DNA of 64,000 nucleotides from a bacterium D16-56 (lineage in GTDB: Bacteria; Bacillota; Clostridia; Lachnospirales; Lachnospiraceae): assembly GCA_003611875.1 (NCBI GenBank), contig RAYY01000010.1:1-64000 (forward strand). Reading direction: 5' to 3'. Under the pieces are notes generated by a model. That model had not been told where the DNA came from and ran no database searches. It saw nothing but the letters and a program-made list of their open reading frames with translations. Every line of letters starts with the position of its first letter. Within the stretch, counting starts at the first letter, position 1. This document shows positions 1 to 8,728 of this stretch, piece by piece. The position numbers and the translations under genes were made by a program.

Positions 1-110
1 GCCTGATCGATTATCAAAGCCACAGTGCATATATATATTTAATTATATTTCCCCACCCCGTGAAAAGTAACCAAAAGACTCCGGAAAAGACTGCAGAACG
101 GAAAAAATGC

Positions 111-139
111 TTGTCATTTCCAGCAATCTATGTTAAACT
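111..139 (+). promoter_or_regulatory. Predicted sigma-A promoter of secG
   Basis: A TTGTCA -35 box (111-116) and a TAAACT -10 box (134-139) are separated by exactly 17 bases. They lie about 35 bases before the secG start. The first 110 bases of the window hold no gene that I recognise. Confidence 0.6.
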
Positions 140-172
140 AACTGATGTTTGACGATTAGGAGGTGCGTTATT

Positions 173-400
173 ATGCTCAAAGTAATTTTGTCTGTGATTT
201 TTGTGCTGATATGCCTGGCATTGATTGTGATTATCTTACTTCAGGAAGGAAAGTCTGCAGGTCTTGGCTCTATCAGCGGTATGGCTGATACGTACTGGGG
301 CAAGAATAAGGGACGGTCCATGGAGGGAACTCTGGAAAAGTTTACCAAGGCTGCTGCTGTGCTGTTTATGGTATTGGCAGTTGTTCTCAATATACTGTAA
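173..400 (+). CDS. secG: Preprotein translocase subunit SecG
   Basis: SecG is the small accessory subunit of the SecYEG protein-conducting channel in the cytoplasmic membrane and helps SecA-driven export. The 75-residue product has the family layout: a first membrane helix at about residues 3-23, the conserved LLQEGKSAGLGS segment after it, a short polar loop, and a second helix at about residues 55-74. I chose ATG 173 because AGGAGG (158-163) sits 9 bases upstream; an ATG at 149 would add eight residues without a ribosome binding site. A terminator follows at 569, so the gene is separated from rnr even though the secG-rnr-smpB order is common in Firmicutes. Confidence 0.93.
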   Translation: MLKVILSVIFVLICLALIVIILLQEGKSAGLGSISGMADTYWGKNKGRSMEGTLEKFTKAAAVLFMVLAVVLNIL

Positions 401-568
401 AGCTTTGGAGCATGGATTAGATGCCCCGCAGCTTGCATTAGGGCATTTGGCTTATGCGGGAACATGCAGAGTCAGGCTGGTTCAAACCTTGGTTTATGAC
501 AGTATCTGTAAGGCGGACATGGAAGACTGTGAAGGTTTACGGACTGTGAGAGTTTACGGTGGGATAAG

Positions 569-602
569 GCACTCTTGGTGAAAGGGTGCTTTTTTCTTTT
601 TT
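569..602 (+). terminator. Rho-independent terminator between secG and rnr
   Basis: GCACTC (569-574) pairs with GGGTGC (584-589), one pair being G-T, around a 9-base loop, and is followed directly by a T-rich run interrupted by one C. The rest of the 308-base gap 401-708 shows neither gene nor RNA motif that I recognise. Confidence 0.7.
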
Positions 603-708
603 ATGCGCAGGGATGGGTAAGGAAATCCGTAGTTTTGCTGCATGCACTCCGTGTGGCGGGCAGGGGGAAAATCCACTCCTGCTTGATTGAAAGAAAGGAA
701 GCGGTGGA

Positions 709-2871
709 ATGGAAGATTTGATGAGAGAGAGAAAAGAGCATTTATTGGCAGCCATGAAAGATCCCATGTATGTGCCCATGAAGCTGAAAGAGCTTGCCAT
801 GCTGTTTGATGTGCCAAAGGAACAGCGGGAGGAGCTGAAAGAGGTATTGGATGTGCTGGTGGCAGAGGGAAGGCTAACGCTGTCAAAAAGGGGGAAATAC
901 AGCATACCAGAGGCGTCAGTGCTGGCAGGAATATTTTCAGGCAATGTAAAAGGGTTTGGATTTGTGTCTGTAGAGGGGCGGGACCAGGACTTGTTTATCC
1001 CGGCAGATAAGACCATGGGAGCCATGCATGGGGACCGGGTGCAGATTACTGCCATGCCGGGACAGCAGGGCAGGCGGGCAGAAGGCGCTGTAACTCGTGT
1101 GCTTGAGCGGGCTAACCGGACTGTGGTCGGATATTATCAGAAAAGCAGAAATTACGGCTTTGTGATGCCGGACAACCGGAAATTGGGACAGGATATCTTT
1201 ATTCCTCAGGGACAGGATATGGGGGCAGTGACCGGACACAAGGTGGTGGTGGAGATTACGGATTACGGCAGCCCTGCAAAGGGTTCGGATCAGGGCAGGG
1301 GAAAAAGCCCGGAGGGTGTGGTCACGGAGATTTTGGGACATGCCAATGATCCGGGGGTGGATATTTTGTCCTTGGTGCGGGCTTATGATCTGCCGGAGGC
1401 GTTTCCGGACGATGTGATGGAGGAGGCCGGCAGGACAAGGGACGAGGTGACAGCAGAGGAGCTTGCGGGAAGGAAGGATCTGCGGAGTCTTTTGACTGTG
1501 ACCATTGACGGGGAGGATGCCAAGGATCTGGACGACGCTATTACCATTTCCAGGGAGGATTTTGGATATCGGCTGGGAGTGCATATTGCGGATGTTACCC
1601 ATTATGTTAAGGAAGGGAGTCCTATGGATGAGGAGGCATTGAAACGGGGGACCAGTGTGTACCTGGTGGACCGGGTGATCCCCATGCTGCCTCATAAGCT
1701 TTCCAATGGGATTTGCTCTTTGAATGCAGGGACAGATCGGCTGGCCTTAAGCTGTATCATGGACATTGATCTGCAGGGAAAGGTGCTGGGCCATGAGATT
1801 GCCGAGACAGTGATTCATGTGGACCGAAGAATGACCTACACGGCTGTAAATGCCATTGTTACGGATCGGAACCGGGAAGTGATGGAGGAATATGCAGATT
1901 TTGTGGAGATGTTTGACCAGATGAAGGCATTGGCGGACATTCTCAGGAAGAAGCGCAAGGCCAGAGGGTCCATTGACTTTGATCTTCCGGAGACCAAGGT
2001 GCTGCTTGACAGGAATGGGACGGTTCTGGAGGTAAAGCCTTATGACCGGAATGACGCCACTAAGATCATTGAGGATTTTATGCTGATGGCAAATGAAACT
2101 GTGGCAGAGGATTATTTCTGGCAGGATCTTCCGTTTCTGTATAGGACCCATGACAATCCGGATCCGGAGAAAATGAAGCGGCTGGGAATGTTTATCAACA
2201 ATTTCGGATATGCCATTCATTTTCAGAACGGGGAGATCCATCCGGGAGAACTGCAGAAGCTTTTGACGCGGATTGAAGGAAGTGAGGAGGAGACGCTGAT
2301 CAGCCGTCTTACCCTGCGTTCTATGAAACAGGCAAAATATATGCCTGTATGTACCGGGCATTTTGGCCTGGCCGCCCGGTATTATACTCATTTTACTTCA
2401 CCGATTCGCCGGTATCCGGATCTGCAGATTCACCGCATTATTAAGGAAAATCTCAGAGGCAGCTTGACAGAGGAGCGGATTTCCCATTATCATAAGATCA
2501 TGATGGGGGTGGCAGTCCAAAGCTCTGCCATGGAGCGGCGTGCAGATGAGGCGGAGCGGGAGACAGTGAAGCTGAAAAAGTGTGAGTATATGGAAAGACA
2601 GATAGGGCAGGTGTTTGAGGGCGTGATTTCCGGCGTGACCAATCATGGCTTTTACGTGGAGCTTCCCAGCACAGTGGAGGGCATGGTTTCGGTAAATGAT
2701 CTGCAGGGGGAGTATTATGTGTTTGATGAGGAGCAGATGGAGCTGCGGGGCGAGATCACCGGAAGGGCATATCGTCTTGGTCAGAAGGTCAGGGTGGCAG
2801 TGGCCGGGACGGATCGGATGAACCGGACCATTGATTTTGCAGTGGCCAAAGAGCCTGAGGTCCAGGCGTAA
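709..2871 (+). CDS. rnr: Ribonuclease R (RNB-family 3'-5' exoribonuclease)
   Basis: RNase R degrades structured RNA from the 3' end and works with SmpB/tmRNA in clearing stalled messages. The 720-residue protein has an N-terminal winged-helix region (about 1-70), two cold-shock/OB domains (about 70-190), the RNB catalytic domain (about 250-580) and a C-terminal S1 RNA-binding domain (about 625-710, GQVFEGVISGVTNHGFYVEL). The metal-binding catalytic motif DGEDAKDLDDA is intact at residues 267-277, followed by HIADVTHYV. The length is normal for the family. ATG 709 has an AAGGAAG-type ribosome binding site. smpB follows after 138 bases, which supports a shared trans-translation role. Confidence 0.96.
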   Translation: MEDLMRERKEHLLAAMKDPMYVPMKLKELAMLFDVPKEQREELKEVLDVLVAEGRLTLSKRGKYSIPEASVLAGIFSGNVKGFGFVSVEGRDQDLFIPADKTMGAMHGDRVQITAMPGQQGRRAEGAVTRVLERANRTVVGYYQKSRNYGFVMPDNRKLGQDIFIPQGQDMGAVTGHKVVVEITDYGSPAKGSDQGRGKSPEGVVTEILGHANDPGVDILSLVRAYDLPEAFPDDVMEEAGRTRDEVTAEELAGRKDLRSLLTVTIDGEDAKDLDDAITISREDFGYRLGVHIADVTHYVKEGSPMDEEALKRGTSVYLVDRVIPMLPHKLSNGICSLNAGTDRLALSCIMDIDLQGKVLGHEIAETVIHVDRRMTYTAVNAIVTDRNREVMEEYADFVEMFDQMKALADILRKKRKARGSIDFDLPETKVLLDRNGTVLEVKPYDRNDATKIIEDFMLMANETVAEDYFWQDLPFLYRTHDNPDPEKMKRLGMFINNFGYAIHFQNGEIHPGELQKLLTRIEGSEEETLISRLTLRSMKQAKYMPVCTGHFGLAARYYTHFTSPIRRYPDLQIHRIIKENLRGSLTEERISHYHKIMMGVAVQSSAMERRADEAERETVKLKKCEYMERQIGQVFEGVISGVTNHGFYVELPSTVEGMVSVNDLQGEYYVFDEEQMELRGEITGRAYRLGQKVRVAVAGTDRMNRTIDFAVAKEPEVQA

Positions 2872-3009
2872 TCCTTCTCTGTCATATGGACTGGGGTTTT
2901 ATAAAGGAACGGGTCTCCATATCGGTACGTGCTGTGAAGCGTACACAGTGTGGAGGAAAACAGGAAGATCTGATTTTGCAGGACAAGAGACGGGAGGTTA
3001 GAGGGAGCA

Positions 3010-3471
3010 TTGAAGGACAGTATAAAATTGATTGCCAACAACAAAAAGGCATATCATGATTATTTTATTGATGAAAAATTTGAGTGCGGCATTGAGCTTT
3101 TTGGAACGGAGGTCAAGTCTATCCGTTCAGGCAAATGCAGCATTAAGGAAGCATTTGTGAGAATTGAGAAGGGGGAGGTGTATGTATTCGGCATGCATGT
3201 AAATCCTTATGAAAAGGGGAATATTTTCAATAAGGATCCTCTCCGGGCTAAAAAGCTTTTGATGCACCGGTCAGAGATCAATAAGCTGGAAGGGAAGATT
3301 CGTGAGAAGGGTCTGACCCTGGTGCCGCTTCAGGTGTATTTTAAGGGAAGCCTGGTGAAGGTGGAGATCGGACTGGCACGGGGGAAGAAGCTTTATGACA
3401 AGCGGGCGGACATTGCCAAAAAGGACCAGAGACGGGAAGTGGAGCGGGATTATAAGGAAAAGCTGCGGTAA
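3010..3471 (+). CDS. smpB: SsrA (tmRNA)-binding protein SmpB
   Basis: SmpB binds tmRNA and delivers it to stalled ribosomes for trans-translation. The 153-residue protein carries the family signatures: [13 protein letters not shown] near the N terminus, [11 protein letters not shown], and a basic tail with DKR followed by [16 protein letters not shown]. The start appears to be TTG at 3010, because this is the only in-frame start giving the full N terminus; GGGAGG lies about a dozen bases upstream. It follows rnr in the same direction. The ssrA gene itself, often close to smpB, was not found in the window. Confidence 0.95.
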   Translation: MKDSIKLIANNKKAYHDYFIDEKFECGIELFGTEVKSIRSGKCSIKEAFVRIEKGEVYVFGMHVNPYEKGNIFNKDPLRAKKLLMHRSEINKLEGKIREKGLTLVPLQVYFKGSLVKVEIGLARGKKLYDKRADIAKKDQRREVERDYKEKLR

Positions 3472-3581
3472 AAGGCGAGTGGGCGGCAGCTGGCGGTGCC
3501 TTGCCGAAGGAGGTGAAGCTGTCCAAAAGTTCTTTGCTGCATGCTATCAAAAAGTCCGCTCTAGCCGCCGTGACTGCGGCT

Positions 3582-3613
3582 TGGTATAATAGATATTAGG
3601 TTTGGCAAAACCT
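3582..3613 (+). promoter_or_regulatory. Extended -10 promoter with palindrome at the start site
   Basis: A TGG-TATAAT extended -10 element occupies 3582-3590 with no good -35 box. Immediately after it, AGGTTT (3598-3603) and AAACCT (3608-3613) form a perfect inverted repeat around GGCA, at the expected transcription start. The layout suggests an operator for autoregulation of the following Crp/Fnr-type gene, which is inference. Confidence 0.5.
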
Positions 3614-3638
3614 GAACAAGGGAATGGGGTGAGCAGCA

Positions 3639-4316
3639 ATGCAGTTAGATAAATCTAGTTATACATTGCCAAATGAGAAGAACGCAATACTGGAACCGCT
3701 CATAGAGCAGTATGCCGAGAAGGTGGTCTATCCTGCAAAGAAGGTCTTTCTGGTTCCGGGAGAGTTTCTGCGGGGCGTCTATTATATCGCCCATGGTCGG
3801 ACGCGCCATTATATGATCGGTCTGGACGGGGCGGAGAAAATACTCTATGCGCTTTCTGACGGCTGGTTTTACGGTGAGGCCACCTTAACCCTGCAGGAAC
3901 CTACAGGGCTTTTCTCCCGGACCGAGGAGGAAACCACCATCTATATCATTCCTTATTTGGACTATGAGAGGCTTGTAGATACCAACAAGGTATTCCGCAC
4001 AGCGGTCATGAAAAACTTCTCCAAAAAGACCATGATCCTGCGCCACGAGATCGAAAATCTCACCTTCAACTCCTGCAAGGAGCGGTTGAAAAGGCTCTTC
4101 TGTGCCACAGCAGACCCCAGCCTTCTGATCGAGGACAAATGGTACAATCTCAAGGTGCACTATACCCAGCAGGAGATCAGTGCAATCATCGGAGGCGCCC
4201 GGATCACCACTAGTAAGCTGATGAAGGAATTGTGCGACGAAGATTTCATACGAATTTTAAATCGTAATACACAAATTAATGCAGTTGAGTACAAACAAAG
4301 GATAGAAATGCAATAA
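3639..4316 (+). CDS. Crp/Fnr-family transcriptional regulator
   Basis: The 225-residue protein has the two-domain Crp/Fnr layout: an N-terminal cyclic-nucleotide-binding-like beta roll (about residues 25-115, with GEFLRGVYYIAHG) and a C-terminal winged helix (about 140-215). The recognition helix region is TQQEISAIIGGARITTSKLM at 176-195. There is no Fnr-type N-terminal cysteine cluster, so iron-sulfur oxygen sensing is unlikely; the ligand is unknown. It stands alone between its own promoter and a terminator, just ahead of the carrier-amidohydrolase-lyase operon, which is its most likely target. That link is inferred from position only. Confidence 0.85.
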   Translation: MQLDKSSYTLPNEKNAILEPLIEQYAEKVVYPAKKVFLVPGEFLRGVYYIAHGRTRHYMIGLDGAEKILYALSDGWFYGEATLTLQEPTGLFSRTEEETTIYIIPYLDYERLVDTNKVFRTAVMKNFSKKTMILRHEIENLTFNSCKERLKRLFCATADPSLLIEDKWYNLKVHYTQQEISAIIGGARITTSKLMKELCDEDFIRILNRNTQINAVEYKQRIEMQ

Positions 4317-4379
4317 TCGTTAGACTTTTTCAGAAATCAGCAGATATTTCTTGGGAAATCCATAAATATTTTCGATATA

Positions 4380-4411
4380 ATAGTCCATATTTCTTTTATG
4401 GGCTATTTTTG
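4380..4411 (+). terminator. Rho-independent terminator after the Crp/Fnr-type gene
   Basis: ATAGTCCATA pairs with TATGGGCTAT over ten positions (one G-T) around a 7-base loop, and a T run follows. The gap up to 4541 has only a weak inverted repeat (AAATTGC at 4478, GCAAATTT at 4494) that might be an operator. Confidence 0.75.
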
Positions 4412-4540
4412 TTTGAATTATTTCTGAATTGATGAGAGAAAGCTTACATCTAATAAATAGGATCATTGTAACCTGGTAAATTGCTGATGCTCTGCAAATT
4501 TGATAAATTTTAAATACAAAAACTCACGAGGAGGTATGGT

Positions 4541-5953
4541 ATGAAGAAACAAAGTAAAAAGGGCTGGTTTCCAAATGTGTATACGATATTGTTCGTATTA
4601 GCAATCGCGGCCGCAGTTCTGACCTGGGTTATTCCCGCTGGAAGCTATGAGCGTGTAACAGAGGGTTCCGTAACAAAGGTTGTGGCCGGAACCTATCACA
4701 CCATTGAGCAGAGTCCCCAGGGACCCTGGCAGATCTTTCAGGCCCTGGTAACAGGCTTTAAGAATCAGTCCAGCCTGATCTACATGATCCTCTTTGTTAG
4801 CGCAGCCGTTTATATGATGACAGAAACCCAGGCTGTAAACACCACATTTTCAAAACTGGCAGGAGCTGTGAAGGGGAAGGAAGAAATCGCCATTTTCTGC
4901 GTCATGTTCTTCATGTCCATGGGTGGTGCAACGGGTGTATTCGGCAATGCAACCCTGGTGCTGATTCCCATTGGTATCTTTCTGTCACAGGCCATGGGTT
5001 TTGACAAGACCCTCGGATTCTTCATGATCTTCTTCGGGCAGTTCTCCGGCTTTAATGTAGGATGGGCCAATGCCGGGGTTTTGGGTGTAGCTCAGTCCAT
5101 TGCAGAGGTGCCTCTGTTCTCCGGATTCAGCGCCAGAGTAATCTTTCATGCCGTCAACTTTGCCTTAAGCTATGGTTTTGTCCTTCTGTATCTGCGTCAG
5201 CTGCGCAAAGATCCCACCATGAGCTTAAACTATGAGCCAGGCATGGCGATATCTGAGGTTATGGGCAGCCAGAGCGGTAAGGATTCCATGGGTGATTCTT
5301 CCATCACCAGGGTTCAGGCTCTTACCATGCTGTGTATGTGCGGCGGTCTGATTGCTATTATCATAGGGGCTTTGAAGTTCAAATGGGGAGCAGATAAAAT
5401 CTCCGCAACCTTTTTGGTGGTATGCTTACTCATCGGCTGTGTCAGCTGCAGGGATATGAATGTGGCCTTTGACCGGTTTATCAAGGGCTGTTCCACCGGA
5501 GTAAGCGCTGCCTTTATCGTAGGCTTCGCAAATGCCTTAACAGTTCTGATGAACGACGGCAAAATCATGGATACCATCGTGTACTACCTGGCAAAACCAG
5601 TGGAATACGCAGGACCAGTCTTAGGCGCCGGTCTGATGTTTTTTGCCAATGCCCTGATTAACTTTTTCATCTCCTCAGGATCTGGACAGGCAGCTGCTGT
5701 TATGCCTATTATGGTGCCTATTGCGGATCTGGCAGGCATTACCAGACAAGTAGCGGTACAGGCATTCCAGTTTGGCGACGGCTTCACTAACTGTATGATC
5801 CCTACCATCGGCACCCTGATGGGCGGTCTTGGTTTCGCAGGCATTTCCTATGGCAAGTATTTGAAGAAAGCGGTGCCTTTAATCCTGATTCAGGTAGTTT
5901 TGGCGTTTTTCACACTGATGCTGCTGCAGAGTATTGGGTGGACAGGACTTTGA
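4541..5953 (+). CDS. YfcC-family (DcuC-type) membrane carrier
   Basis: The 470-residue protein is a polytopic inner-membrane carrier of the YfcC/DcuC type, a family of putative basic amino-acid or C4-dicarboxylate transporters. It shows about 12 hydrophobic segments and the N-terminal FVLAIAAAVLTWVIPAGSYER signature typical of YfcC proteins. The substrate cannot be read from the sequence. AGGAGG precedes the ATG. The M20 amidohydrolase starts 13 bases after the stop and a DapA-type lyase follows, so the substrate is probably an N-acylated amino acid, a peptide or a related compound that these enzymes process. Confidence 0.85.
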   Translation: MKKQSKKGWFPNVYTILFVLAIAAAVLTWVIPAGSYERVTEGSVTKVVAGTYHTIEQSPQGPWQIFQALVTGFKNQSSLIYMILFVSAAVYMMTETQAVNTTFSKLAGAVKGKEEIAIFCVMFFMSMGGATGVFGNATLVLIPIGIFLSQAMGFDKTLGFFMIFFGQFSGFNVGWANAGVLGVAQSIAEVPLFSGFSARVIFHAVNFALSYGFVLLYLRQLRKDPTMSLNYEPGMAISEVMGSQSGKDSMGDSSITRVQALTMLCMCGGLIAIIIGALKFKWGADKISATFLVVCLLIGCVSCRDMNVAFDRFIKGCSTGVSAAFIVGFANALTVLMNDGKIMDTIVYYLAKPVEYAGPVLGAGLMFFANALINFFISSGSGQAAAVMPIMVPIADLAGITRQVAVQAFQFGDGFTNCMIPTIGTLMGGLGFAGISYGKYLKKAVPLILIQVVLAFFTLMLLQSIGWTGL

Positions 5954-5966
5954 AAGGAGGAATCTG

Positions 5967-7154
5967 ATGATCATTCATGAACTGGTGGCTTCTATTGAGC
6001 CGGAAATCAACGCAGTCCGCAAACAGATTCACGAGAATCCAGAATTGGGTTTAAGGGAATACCAGACCAGCGCCCTGGTGGAGAGGGAGCTGCGCGAGAA
6101 AACCCATGTGGACCGGATTGAGCACATTGGAGAGACCGGGCTTCTGGTTGAATTAAAGGGTACCAGGACGGGAGAGGCCCATTGTATCGCACTAAGGGGT
6201 GATATGGACGCCCTTCCGGTCAGTGAGTCAGAGACCCATAAGCTTTGCAGTAAAGTAGACGGTGTCATGCATGCCTGCGGACATGATGTTCACACCGCTG
6301 TTCTTCTGGGAGCTGTACGGGTTTTAGAGCATTACCGGGATCAAATTGCCGGATCGGTGCTGTTCTTTTTCCAGCCTGCGGAGGAAATCCTGAAAGGCGC
6401 CCTGCTCTTTGCAGAAAGCTCTAAGATTGATTTCAACAAAATCGACGGTGTGGCCGCCTGCCACGTAACACCGGATCTGAATGCAGGACAGATAGGCGTG
6501 CGCTACGGTGCTATTCTAGGGAGTGCCGATGAGCTGTCCATTACTGTGAAGGGCAAGGGCGGTCACGGGGCACACCCTGATACAGTGGTGGATCCCATCC
6601 TCATTGCTTCCCAGATCCTGCAGAATCTTCAGATGCTCGTTTCCCGAGAACTGGCCGCCGACGAGGCCGGGGTGGTATCGATCTGTTCCATTCACGGCGG
6701 CGCTGCATCTAATATTGTTCCGGATCAGGTGGAGATGAAGGGCACAGTGCGGGCTCTGGATCCCAAGATCCGCGATCATCTGCTTAGACGGATCCCGGAA
6801 ATCTGCAAGGGCGTCGCTGCGGCCGGACGAGGTGACGCGGAGGTCGGCTTAAAGCTTGGCCCTCCGCCCTTTATCAGCAGCAGCGATTGGGTAGACCGGG
6901 TAAAGCGCTGCGGAACTAAAGTGCTGGGAGAGGGAAATGTAGTGGAGCTGCCGGCTGCCAGCATGGGCGCTGAGGATTTTGCCTATGTAAGGGAAAAGGC
7001 TCCTGGTGTATTTGTCCGTCTGGGAGCCAGAAGTGAAGGCGGACCCTACTGCGGACTTCACAGTCCATCCTTTTACTGTGACCGCAAGGCTCTTACCGCG
7101 GGAATCCTTACCCTTGCGGGGATCGCCCTGGATTTCTTTGGGGCAGAGTATTAA
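5967..7154 (+). CDS. M20-family amidohydrolase (N-acyl-amino acid / aminoacylase type)
   Basis: This 395-residue cytosolic metallohydrolase belongs to the M20D amidohydrolase group, which removes acyl groups from N-acyl amino acids or related amides. Metal-site motifs are present: RGDMDALPV, MHACGHDVHTA, QPAEE, and the late GAEDFAYV; GHGAHPD lies in the lid/dimerisation domain. ATG 5967 is chosen because AAAGGAGG (5953-5960) lies just upstream; the longer open frame from 5934 runs into the previous gene. The 13-base spacing to the YfcC carrier indicates one transcript, so uptake and hydrolysis are probably coupled. Confidence 0.9.
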   Translation: MIIHELVASIEPEINAVRKQIHENPELGLREYQTSALVERELREKTHVDRIEHIGETGLLVELKGTRTGEAHCIALRGDMDALPVSESETHKLCSKVDGVMHACGHDVHTAVLLGAVRVLEHYRDQIAGSVLFFFQPAEEILKGALLFAESSKIDFNKIDGVAACHVTPDLNAGQIGVRYGAILGSADELSITVKGKGGHGAHPDTVVDPILIASQILQNLQMLVSRELAADEAGVVSICSIHGGAASNIVPDQVEMKGTVRALDPKIRDHLLRRIPEICKGVAAAGRGDAEVGLKLGPPPFISSSDWVDRVKRCGTKVLGEGNVVELPAASMGAEDFAYVREKAPGVFVRLGARSEGGPYCGLHSPSFYCDRKALTAGILTLAGIALDFFGAEY

Positions 7155-7157
7155 GTG

Positions 7158-7322
7158 TTTAGGAGCTGTCGCGAAATAATATGTACAGATTGCGCAGGAT
7201 TTTTCTTTGAGAGTGCAGGACAAAAATCAGGCGCATAGTGGGATATGTAATTGATTTTTGTTCTGTGCTATCGGAGAAAAGGACAAGCAAGATGTGCAAA
7301 TTATTTTGAAACGGTTCCTTAG
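7158..7322. repeat. Palindromic intergenic element, copy A (related to 40441-40598)
   Basis: This 165-base stretch is a large imperfect palindrome. Its left end (7158-7187) is the inverted counterpart of its right end (7293-7322), sharing ATTATTT and AGGAGC/GGTTCCT-type ends. Internal arms around 7200-7235 and 7245-7290 also pair (ACAAAAATCA on the left, TGATTTTTGT on the right). A second, diverged copy lies at 40441-40598. It carries no reading frame and resembles a MITE or REP-like element. Confidence 0.7.
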
Positions 7323-7361
7323 ATCATAACAAAAAACCTGCAAAAGCAGAAAGGAGAAACC

Positions 7362-8279
7362 ATGATTCAGTTACAAGGCTCCTGGGTAGCAATGCCTACT
7401 CCATTTACAGAAAATAACAAAATTGATTTCAAGGGATTTGAAACCCTGATTGACCGTCAGATTAAGTATGGCACCTCCCAGCTTTTTATTTTGGGATCCG
7501 CAGGAGAAGTCACCCTGCTGACTCAAGAGGAGAAGCAGGAGATTGTTCATGAAGTCATCAAGATGACAAAAGGCCGGATTCCGGTATTTTTCGGTGCGGC
7601 CGCCCTCACCACAGAGGCCAGCGTGGAGTTTGCGCAGTACTGTGAAAAAGAGGGGGCAGACGGCGTAATCTTTACCGTACCGCCTTACGTGCTTATCAAC
7701 CAGACCGCAGCCTATGCTCACATGGATACTTGTATGGGTTCAGTGGATATTCCCTGCGGCATCTATAACAATCCATCCCGTCTGGGCGTTCAGGTGATGC
7801 CGGAAACCATCAAAAAGCTGTCTGACGCCCACTCCAACTTTGTGGTGGACAAGGAAGCCCTGCCAAATGTGGAGCAGCTTGTTCAGGTACAGCGCCTGTG
7901 CCAGGGAAAGGTAAAAATCATGTGCTGTGATTTTCCCAAATATTCTATCGTGCTGCCTACCTTGGCTGTAGGGGGCACCGGAACAGCCAATATCGGCGGC
8001 AATATCATCCCGGAGGAGGCTTCTCTGTACTCTCGCCCATGGACGGATATGCAGATCATTGAGGAATGCCGGGAAAGCTATTTTAAGTGGTTCCCGCTTC
8101 TGCAGCAGCTATACACCTTCTCCAATCCTGTGGTGATCAAGGCAGCCTTAAACGTCCTGGGTCTTCCTGGCGGCTGCTTAAGAAAACCCTATCAGGATTA
8201 CGGCGGCACAAGGTTAGCGGAGCTGGAATGTATAATGGGAGAAATGGGTGTCATTGACAAGTATGGAGTAAGAAGATAG
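7362..8279 (+). CDS. DapA/NanA-family class I aldolase (dihydrodipicolinate synthase-like)
   Basis: The 305-residue TIM-barrel protein belongs to the family of dihydrodipicolinate synthase, N-acetylneuraminate lyase and related Schiff-base aldolases. The GSAGE motif (45-49), the active-site Tyr135 in GIYNNPSR and the Schiff-base Lys164 in VVDKEAL are present. The substrate cannot be fixed. Its place behind a carrier and an amidohydrolase, and not in a lysine operon, argues for a catabolic lyase more than for DapA. GAAAGGAGAAACC before the ATG supplies the ribosome binding site. A 165-base palindromic repeat separates it from the amidohydrolase but no terminator with a clear T run was seen. 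Confidence 0.85.
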   Translation: MIQLQGSWVAMPTPFTENNKIDFKGFETLIDRQIKYGTSQLFILGSAGEVTLLTQEEKQEIVHEVIKMTKGRIPVFFGAAALTTEASVEFAQYCEKEGADGVIFTVPPYVLINQTAAYAHMDTCMGSVDIPCGIYNNPSRLGVQVMPETIKKLSDAHSNFVVDKEALPNVEQLVQVQRLCQGKVKIMCCDFPKYSIVLPTLAVGGTGTANIGGNIIPEEASLYSRPWTDMQIIEECRESYFKWFPLLQQLYTFSNPVVIKAALNVLGLPGGCLRKPYQDYGGTRLAELECIMGEMGVIDKYGVRR

Positions 8280-8441
8280 TCGTGACAGAGGGGAGTATGA
8301 TGACTCTGGTTCTCACTATGCGATTGAAATACTTGCGGCTTTAAAGCTGGATGCAGAGTCTTAAAGCAAGAGGCAGAATTTTAGAGTACTTTGCAGCAAT
8401 TCAAAGTAAGAAGCAGCTTCTTGGAATCTCAATTCTTTTGG

Positions 8442-8487
8442 AAACAGGCAGGAGATTACGATCTTCTGCCTGTTTGATTTGTTTTTT
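8442..8487 (+). terminator. Rho-independent terminator of the carrier-lyase operon
   Basis: AAACAGGCAG and CTGCCTGTTT form a stem extended inward by AGAT/ATCT, followed by a T-rich tail ending in TTTTTT. It lies 160 bases after the lyase stop. The remaining part of the 449-base gap 8280-8728 holds only the next promoter. Confidence 0.8.
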
Positions 8488-8658
8488 CGGTCTCTCTATT
8501 GTGTTTTTATTATGTCTTTATTATTTCCCTGTTATAGAAATAATAACCATAAAAACGTTATCTAATTAAATTATTTTGTGAATAAGTGCATGAAAAATAT
8601 TACTATATAAGTAATAAATTACAAAATATGACGGTGCAACCTATAAGAATAGAAATTA

Positions 8659-8687
8659 TTTACATTCAGCTCGAAATAAGCTATGAT
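8659..8687 (+). promoter_or_regulatory. Predicted sigma-A promoter of the GH4-PTS operon
   Basis: TTTACA (8659-8664) and TATGAT (8682-8687) are 17 bases apart, about 40 bases before the GH4 gene. I looked for a catabolite-responsive element around it and found none. Confidence 0.65.
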
Positions 8688-8728
8688 GTACCCATCAAGA
8701 AAACAAACAAAACGGGAAGGAGAAAAAC

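Noticed and set aside
401-560. A tRNA-like GGTTCAAAC segment near 480
   Set aside because: No acceptor, D or anticodon stems can be formed around it.
937-1695. A 252-codon frame opposite rnr
   Set aside because: It is an antisense shadow of the conserved RNase R catalytic domain.
8351-8569. A 72-codon plus-strand reading frame
   Set aside because: It runs through the terminator at 8442-8487, lacks a ribosome binding site and has no recognisable domain.
8600-8728. Catabolite-responsive element for the GH4-PTS operon
   Set aside because: No sequence close to the TGWAANCGNTNWCA consensus was found around the promoter.
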